Source: Actinomycetes bacterium
GTDB lineage: Bacteria > Actinomycetota > Actinomycetes > Prado026
DNA: 8,577 bases
Reading direction: 5' to 3'
Assembly: GCA_025455945.1 (NCBI GenBank)
Contig: JALOLN010000078.1
Coordinates: 1-8,577, forward strand
Every line of letters begins with the position of its first letter. Position 1 is the stretch's first letter. The position numbers were made by a program, and so were the translations under genes. The notes beneath the pieces are model-generated. The model was not told the DNA's origin. It saw only the letters and a list, made by a program, of their open reading frames with translations, and searched no databases. Below are positions 5,067-8,577 of the stretch, one piece after another.

Positions 5067-5546
5067 CTATCGGGCGGTGACCCGCTCGCGGAGACGGTCC
5101 GCCACGAGGTCGGGAACGAGCCCGGAGATGTCGCCCCCGTGCAGCGCGACCTCCTTGACGAGGCTCGACGACAGGTAACTGTAGATGGCGTTCGTCGGGA
5201 CGAACAAAGTCTCGACCCCGGCCAGCCGGTGGTTCATCTGGGCCATCTGCAGCTCGTAGTCGAAGTCGGAGACGGCTCGCAGCCCCTTGACGATGGCGGG
5301 GATGCCCCGGTCCCGGCAGAAGTCGACGAGCAGCCCGTCGAAGCTGTCGATCCGCACGTTCGGCCAGCTCTGGGTCACCGTCGCGAGCATCTCCATCCGC
5401 TCGGCGACGCTGAACAGGCCCGACTTGTTGCGGTTGACGAGGACCGCCACGGTGACCTCGTCCCAGAGGTCGGCGGCGCGACCCACGATGTCGAGGTGAC
5501 CGTTGGTGACGGGATCGAACGACCCGGGGCAGACGACCCTGCGCAC
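5067..5546 (-). CDS. coaD: Phosphopantetheine adenylyltransferase (CoaD), internal start within the fusion ORF
   Basis: CoaD transfers AMP from ATP to 4'-phosphopantetheine, the penultimate step of CoA synthesis. From the GTG at 5546-5544 the product is 159 residues, the standard length, beginning (M)RRVVCPGSFDPVTNGH. The nucleotidyltransferase signature TNGH (residues 14-17, T/HxGH) and ATP-contacting elements KGLR (87-90) and YSYLSSSLVKEVA (122-134) are intact, so it should be active. A strong ribosome binding site, GAGGAG, sits 5 nt before this GTG, so CoaD can be made alone even though the rsmD frame runs into it without a stop. A second GTG at 5552 would add two residues. coaD next to rsmD is the common bacterial order. 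The sepIVA-like gene follows after 32 nt. Confidence 0.93.
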   Translation of the reverse strand: MRRVVCPGSFDPVTNGHLDIVGRAADLWDEVTVAVLVNRNKSGLFSVAERMEMLATVTQSWPNVRIDSFDGLLVDFCRDRGIPAIVKGLRAVSDFDYELQMAQMNHRLAGVETLFVPTNAIYSYLSSSLVKEVALHGGDISGLVPDLVADRLRERVTAR

Positions 5547-6131
5547 GCTCACTCCTCGCCTGAGGCAACCGCCGGCGTGACCGTACCAAAGGCTGGCCTC
5601 GCCGTACTGACGACCCCGGTCTCCCACCAGGCCCGCGGGCCAGTCCGGCGCGCCGTCCCGCGTGGCCCGCTCGACGACGACCAGGCCCTCGGGCCGCAGC
5701 CAGCCGTGCGCCAGCAGGTCCACCAGGACGGCGGACACCTGCGCGGCCGGGGTCGAATACGGGGGGTCGAGGAAGACCACGTCGAAGGGCGCGCCGGGGT
5801 TGGGGGAGGCGACGAACCGCTCGACACGTTCGGCGCTGACCTGCACGCCGGGGAGGCCGACGGCCGCCACGTTGGCGCGGATGGCGGCGAGCGCCGCCCG
5901 GTGGTGCTCGACGAGCACGACCCGACCGGCCCCACGCGACAGCGCCTCCAGCCCGACCGCCCCCGAACCGGCGTACAGGTCGAGGAACGGCCGTCCCGCC
6001 AGTCCGGCGAGGCGGGCCTCCAGGGCCGAGAAGAGGGCCTCGCGGGCCCGGTCCGAGGTGGGCCGGGTAGCGTCCCCCGGCGGCACCACGAGGCGCCGCC
6101 CGCGGGCGGCGCCAGCCACGATCCGCGTCAC
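5067..6131 (-). CDS. rsmD: RsmD-CoaD in-frame fusion ORF (16S rRNA G966 N2-methyltransferase plus CoaD)
   Basis: One open frame of 354 codons. Residues 1-184 are a complete RsmD, the SAM-dependent enzyme that methylates N2 of G966 (E. coli numbering) in 16S rRNA. The domain shows MTRIVAGAARGRRL at the start, the RPTSDRAREALFS segment (23-35), the SAM-binding LDLYAGSGAVGLEALSRGA (50-68) and the catalytic motif DPPY (122-125); it ends with YGEASLWYG (176-184), the usual end of the fold. Residues 185-195 (HAGGCLRRGVS) form a linker, and residues 196-354 are a full CoaD. The linker uses AGG, CGA and GGA codons, unusual for this DNA. Read one base over, the same stretch encodes VTPAVASGEE and a TGA at 5551-5549. 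RsmD may therefore originally have ended there, 2 nt before the coaD GTG. Either a real fusion or a one-base indel (mutation or sequencing error) explains this. The start is GTG 6131, leaderless-looking. Confidence 0.75.
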   Translation of the reverse strand: MTRIVAGAARGRRLVVPPGDATRPTSDRAREALFSALEARLAGLAGRPFLDLYAGSGAVGLEALSRGAGRVVLVEHHRAALAAIRANVAAVGLPGVQVSAERVERFVASPNPGAPFDVVFLDPPYSTPAAQVSAVLVDLLAHGWLRPEGLVVVERATRDGAPDWPAGLVGDRGRQYGEASLWYGHAGGCLRRGVSVRRVVCPGSFDPVTNGHLDIVGRAADLWDEVTVAVLVNRNKSGLFSVAERMEMLATVTQSWPNVRIDSFDGLLVDFCRDRGIPAIVKGLRAVSDFDYELQMAQMNHRLAGVETLFVPTNAIYSYLSSSLVKEVALHGGDISGLVPDLVADRLRERVTAR

Positions 6132-6138
6132 CGTGGCA

Positions 6139-6144
6139 AGGCTA
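6139..6144 (-). promoter_or_regulatory. Candidate -10 box giving a leaderless rsmD mRNA
   Basis: The minus strand reads TAGCCT, and the rsmD GTG at 6131 begins 7 nt later, exactly where transcription would be expected to start. No Shine-Dalgarno sequence precedes the GTG (the spacer is TGCCACG) and no good -35 is seen. This fits the leaderless architecture common in actinobacteria. Confidence 0.4.
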
Positions 6145-6159
6145 CGGCCCGAAAGGCCC

Positions 6160-6189
6160 TTGCGGCGCCCTCCGCCCGGCCCCCAGCAT
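6160..6189 (+). promoter_or_regulatory. Weak candidate promoter of the DUF4389 gene
   Basis: TTGCGG (6160-6165), an 18-nt spacer and CAGCAT (6184-6189) precede the gene in the 89-nt region between the divergent rsmD and DUF4389 starts. The -10 is a poor match. A transcript starting near 6196 would carry the GAGGAG site and favour the GTG at 6221 as start. Confidence 0.2.
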
Positions 6190-6220
6190 GGGATGACCGG
6201 TGCCTGAGGAGATGGTCCCC

Positions 6221-7666
6221 GTGACGACCCCTGCGGCAGGACCCGTGCCGTACCCCGTGCGCGTCGACGCCGAGCTGGACGAGCCGCTGTCGCGCTGGCT
6301 GTGGCTGGTGAAGTGGTTCCTCGCCATCCCGCACTTCGTCGTCCTGGCCTTCCTGTGGATCGCGTTCGCGGTGCTCTGGGTGGTGGCGTTCTTCGCGATC
6401 CTGTTCACCGGTCGCTACCCCCGAGCGGTCTTCGACTTCGACGTCGGGGTGCTCCGGTGGTCGTGGCGGGTCTCCTACTACGCCTTCGGCGCCCTGGGCA
6501 CCGACCGCTACCCGCCGTTCACGCTGGCGGACGTCCCCGACTACCCGGCGCACCTCGAGGTGCAGTACCCCGACCACCTCTCCCGCGGGCTGGTGCTGGT
6601 CAAGTGGTGGCTGCTGGCCATCCCCCACTACGTCGTCGTCGGCCTGTTCGTCGGCGGTGGGACCTCGGACACGTGGGACGTCGGGGACCAGACCGTGGTG
6701 CAGGTGGGCTGGCCCGGCCTGATCAGCGTCCTCGTCGTGGTCGCCGCCGTGGTCCTGGCCTTCACCGGCGCCTACCCCCGCGCGGTGTTCGACTTCCTGC
6801 TCGGGATGAACCGCTGGGGCCTGCGGGTGGCCGGGTACGCCAGCCTCATGACCGACGCGTACCCGCCGTTCCGGCTCGACATGGGCGGCCCGGACCCCGC
6901 GGCATCCGTCGTCGCCGCTCCGGCACCGACCGAGGCCGTGGCAGCGACCGCGGTCGGGCACCGCTGGACGGGGGGACGCATCCTCGCCCTCGTCCTCGGG
7001 GCGCTGCTGGCCCTGGTGTCCGCCGGCCTGCTGCTCGGCGGCGGGGCCGCCCTGTGGGCGGACCAGGTCCTGCGCGACGACGACGGCTACCTCACCTCAC
7101 CGACGCGCGCGCTCTCGACCGGGCAGTACGCCCTGCGGACGGAGCGCATCGACCTCGGCGACTCCGGACCGGAGGTGAGCTGGGCGCTGCCCGACCGTTG
7201 GCTCGGGACCGTGCGGCTGCGCGCCACCCCCACGACCGAGGACGCCACCGTGTTCCTGGGGATCGCGCGGACCTCCGACGTGTCCGGCTACCTCTCCGAG
7301 GCGGGGTACGCGACGATCACCGACCTCAGCCGGGGCACGGCGACCTACCGCGAGCACCCCGGCGGCGCACCGGAGAGCCCCCCGGCGGACCAGGGGTTCT
7401 GGGTGAGCAGCGTGAGTGGTGCCGGCACGCAGACGCTGGCCTGGGAGCCCGAGCGCGGTGCCTGGACCGTGGTGGTGATGAACGCCGACGCCGCCCCCGG
7501 TGTCGCCGTCCGCGCCGACCTCGCGGCCACGGTGCCCGCGCTCGGCTGGCTGTCGGTGAGCCTGCTGGTCGCCGGCGTGGCGCTGCTGGTCGTCGGCGGC
7601 GTGGTCGTCGTCTTGGCCGTGGTGTCCGCCAGCCGGCCGCCGACGGCTCAGGCCTTCTCGAGGTAG
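6221..7666 (+). CDS. Membrane protein with two DUF4389 modules and an extracytoplasmic C-terminal domain
   Basis: The protein has 481 residues from GTG 6221, chosen because GAGGAG (6206-6211) lies 9 nt upstream; GTG 6200 would add 7 residues. It contains two similar modules: KWFLAIPHFVVL...FTGRYPRAVFDFDVGVLRW...DRYPPFTL (about residues 31-102) and KWWLLAIPHYVVV...FTGAYPRAVFDFLLGMNRW...DAYPPFRL (about 128-219). These match the DUF4389 family of small membrane modules, function unknown. Hydrophobic segments lie at about 26-62, 123-145, 165-183, 253-277 and 442-468. Between the last two is a hydrophilic, beta-rich region (about 280-440), probably outside the membrane, followed by a short tail. 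No signal peptide or catalytic motif is seen. It is the only plus-strand gene here, convergent with recG with a 19-bp overlap, and divergent from rsmD. It interrupts the usual recG-rsmD order, so insertion into the locus is inferred. Base composition is like the neighbours. Confidence 0.88.
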   Translation: MTTPAAGPVPYPVRVDAELDEPLSRWLWLVKWFLAIPHFVVLAFLWIAFAVLWVVAFFAILFTGRYPRAVFDFDVGVLRWSWRVSYYAFGALGTDRYPPFTLADVPDYPAHLEVQYPDHLSRGLVLVKWWLLAIPHYVVVGLFVGGGTSDTWDVGDQTVVQVGWPGLISVLVVVAAVVLAFTGAYPRAVFDFLLGMNRWGLRVAGYASLMTDAYPPFRLDMGGPDPAASVVAAPAPTEAVAATAVGHRWTGGRILALVLGALLALVSAGLLLGGGAALWADQVLRDDDGYLTSPTRALSTGQYALRTERIDLGDSGPEVSWALPDRWLGTVRLRATPTTEDATVFLGIARTSDVSGYLSEAGYATITDLSRGTATYREHPGGAPESPPADQGFWVSSVSGAGTQTLAWEPERGAWTVVVMNADAAPGVAVRADLAATVPALGWLSVSLLVAGVALLVVGGVVVVLAVVSASRPPTAQAFSR

Positions 7667-8577
7667 TCGGCCCGCTCCTCGTCGACCCAGGCGGCGACCG
7701 CGGCGCGCAGGGCGGGGTGGGCACTGAGGTCGGGGTCCTCGGCCACGAGGGCGGTGGCCTCCTCGCGGGCGTCGGCGATGACCTGCTCGTCGCGCAGCAC
7801 CGACAGCATGCGCAGCGAGGTCTGCCGCCCGGACTGCGACGCCCCGAGGACGTCGCCCTCCCGACGCTGCTCGAGGTCGATGCGGGACAGCGCGAACCCG
7901 TCGAGCGTGGCCGCGACCGCGGCGAGCCGCTCGCCTGCGGCCGAGGCGGCGGGCACCTCCGTCACCAGCAGGCACAGCCCGGGTGCGGAGCCCCGGCCCA
8001 CCCGGCCGCGCAGCTGGTGCAGCTGGGACACCCCGAACCGGTCGGCGTCCATGACGACCATGACGGTCGCGTTGGGCACGTCGACCCCCACCTCGATGAC
8101 GGTCGTCGCCACCAGCACGTCGACCTCGCCGGCCGTGAACCGCCGCATGACGTCGTCCTTGGCGTCGGCGGGCAGCCGGCCGTGCAGCACCTCGACGCGC
8201 AGCCCCGCGAGCGGTCCGGTCACCAGCGTCGGCGCCAGCTCGAGGACGGCGAGGGCCGGGCGGCGGGCCTCGTCCTCGGTCGGCGGCTCCACCGGCTCGA
8301 GGTCGTCCGTGCCCTGGGCACCGCCGATCCGGGGGCAGACCACGTAGGCCTGGTGCCCGGCGGCCACCTCCTCCCGCACCCGCTGCCAGCCTCGCTCCAG
8401 GTAGTGCGGCTTCTCCCCCGCCGGGACGACGTGGGTCGTGATCTCGGCGCGGCCTGCCGGCAGCTCGGTGAGGGTCGACACGTCGAGGTCACCGAAGACG
8501 GTCATGGCGACGGTCCTGGGGATGGGGGTGGCGGTCATCACGAGGACGTGCGGGGGGGTCGCGCCCTTCCCGGCCAG
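7648..8577 (-). CDS. recG: ATP-dependent DNA helicase RecG, C-terminal part
   Basis: RecG reverses stalled replication forks and migrates branched DNA. The window holds the last 309 codons; the N-terminal wedge domain and helicase motifs I-II lie beyond the right edge. Visible elements in order are helicase motif III (VMTATPIPRTVAMTVFGDLD, right after the edge), the second RecA-like domain with ERGWQRVREEVAAG and AYVVCPRI, motif V (VLVATTVIEVGVDVPNATVMV), and motif VI (QLHQLRGRVGRG). After these come the C-terminal TRG-type segment IDLEQRREGDVLGASQSG, which couples ATP hydrolysis to fork remodelling, and an ending YLEKA. Sequence is intact and typical. The last 19 bp overlap the end of the convergent DUF4389 gene, leaving no room for a separate terminator between them. 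Confidence 0.97.
   Translation of the reverse strand: MAGKGATPPHVLVMTATPIPRTVAMTVFGDLDVSTLTELPAGRAEITTHVVPAGEKPHYLERGWQRVREEVAAGHQAYVVCPRIGGAQGTDDLEPVEPPTEDEARRPALAVLELAPTLVTGPLAGLRVEVLHGRLPADAKDDVMRRFTAGEVDVLVATTVIEVGVDVPNATVMVVMDADRFGVSQLHQLRGRVGRGSAPGLCLLVTEVPAASAAGERLAAVAATLDGFALSRIDLEQRREGDVLGASQSGRQTSLRMLSVLRDEQVIADAREEATALVAEDPDLSAHPALRAAVAAWVDEERADYLEKA

Noticed and set aside
2683..5178. An 831-codon plus-strand open frame, with a similar 655-codon frame at 2679-4646
   Set aside because: They run antisense across rnc, the PlsX-like gene, rpmF, DUF177 and sepIVA, all with recognisable products. The translations are Arg/Pro/Ser/Ala-rich noise typical of the antisense of GC-rich genes.
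5549..6131. Programmed +1 frameshifting to end RsmD at the TGA 5551-5549
   Set aside because: I see no slippery codon run or in-frame stop that would promote a +1 shift near 5580. A simple indel or true fusion explains the data with fewer assumptions.
5139..6224. A 361-codon plus-strand open frame across coaD and rsmD
   Set aside because: Antisense shadow of two clearly recognisable enzymes; the translation shows no family motif.
6128..6961. A 277-codon minus-strand open frame opposite the DUF4389 gene
   Set aside because: His/Asp/Val/Glu-rich translation without motifs, opposite a coherent membrane protein with duplicated modules.
7097..7975. A 292-codon minus-strand open frame
   Set aside because: It spans the ends of two real genes in a different frame from recG and has an Arg/Gly/Ala-rich noise translation.
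8551..8558. A run of seven G within recG as a possible phase-variation tract
   Set aside because: The recG frame is intact across it, and a short G run in DNA this GC-rich is expected by chance; recG is not a typical phase-variable gene.

Overview
The window is chromosomal DNA from a very GC-rich actinobacterium. Codons end in G or C almost throughout, GTG starts are common, and the protein families and gene order resemble the actinobacterial recG / rsmD / coaD / rpmF / rnc / mutM / acyP neighbourhood. The protein style suggests a Geodermatophilus/Blastococcus-like or other Frankia-related lineage. That placement is an impression and no marker in the window fixes it.

Layout, read in the direction of the dominant minus strand (right to left). 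The C-terminal half of recG enters from the right edge (7648-8577). A plus-strand membrane protein with two DUF4389 modules (6221-7666) sits between recG and rsmD and overlaps the recG end tail to tail by 19 bp. Next come rsmD and coaD, which form one uninterrupted open frame (5067-6131). They are followed by a short SepIVA-like DivIVA-family coiled-coil protein (4534-5034) and then a tight run: DUF177/YceD (3853-4392, probably starting further upstream), rpmF (3677-3850), a PlsX-like protein (2756-3673), rnc (2067-2759) and mutM (1208-2065). Gaps in this run are 1-3 nt or a 4-nt overlap, so it looks like one transcription unit. After a gap of about 190 nt with two GC hairpins come acyP (745-1020), a 69-residue leucine-zipper protein (380-589) and the start of a secreted beta-propeller-like protein that leaves the window at base 1.

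The genes are mainly housekeeping: fork rescue (RecG), oxidised-base repair (MutM), rRNA methylation and processing (RsmD, RNase III, probably DUF177), ribosome assembly (L32), CoA synthesis (CoaD) and envelope growth or division (SepIVA-like).

The most notable points are three. The gene in the usual plsX slot between rpmF and rnc keeps the outline of a PlsX protein but has lost essentially every catalytic signature, so it looks like a pseudoenzyme. RsmD and CoaD are joined in frame by an 11-codon linker that looks like the product of a one-base shift, because the ancestral rsmD tail and stop seem to survive in the next frame. The DUF177 gene has no ATG, GTG or TTG where its conserved N-terminus should begin, but a CTG there has an excellent ribosome binding site. 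I see no mobile element, CRISPR array, tRNA or rRNA, and no gene-free stretch above 300 bases. I found no new multi-gene system.
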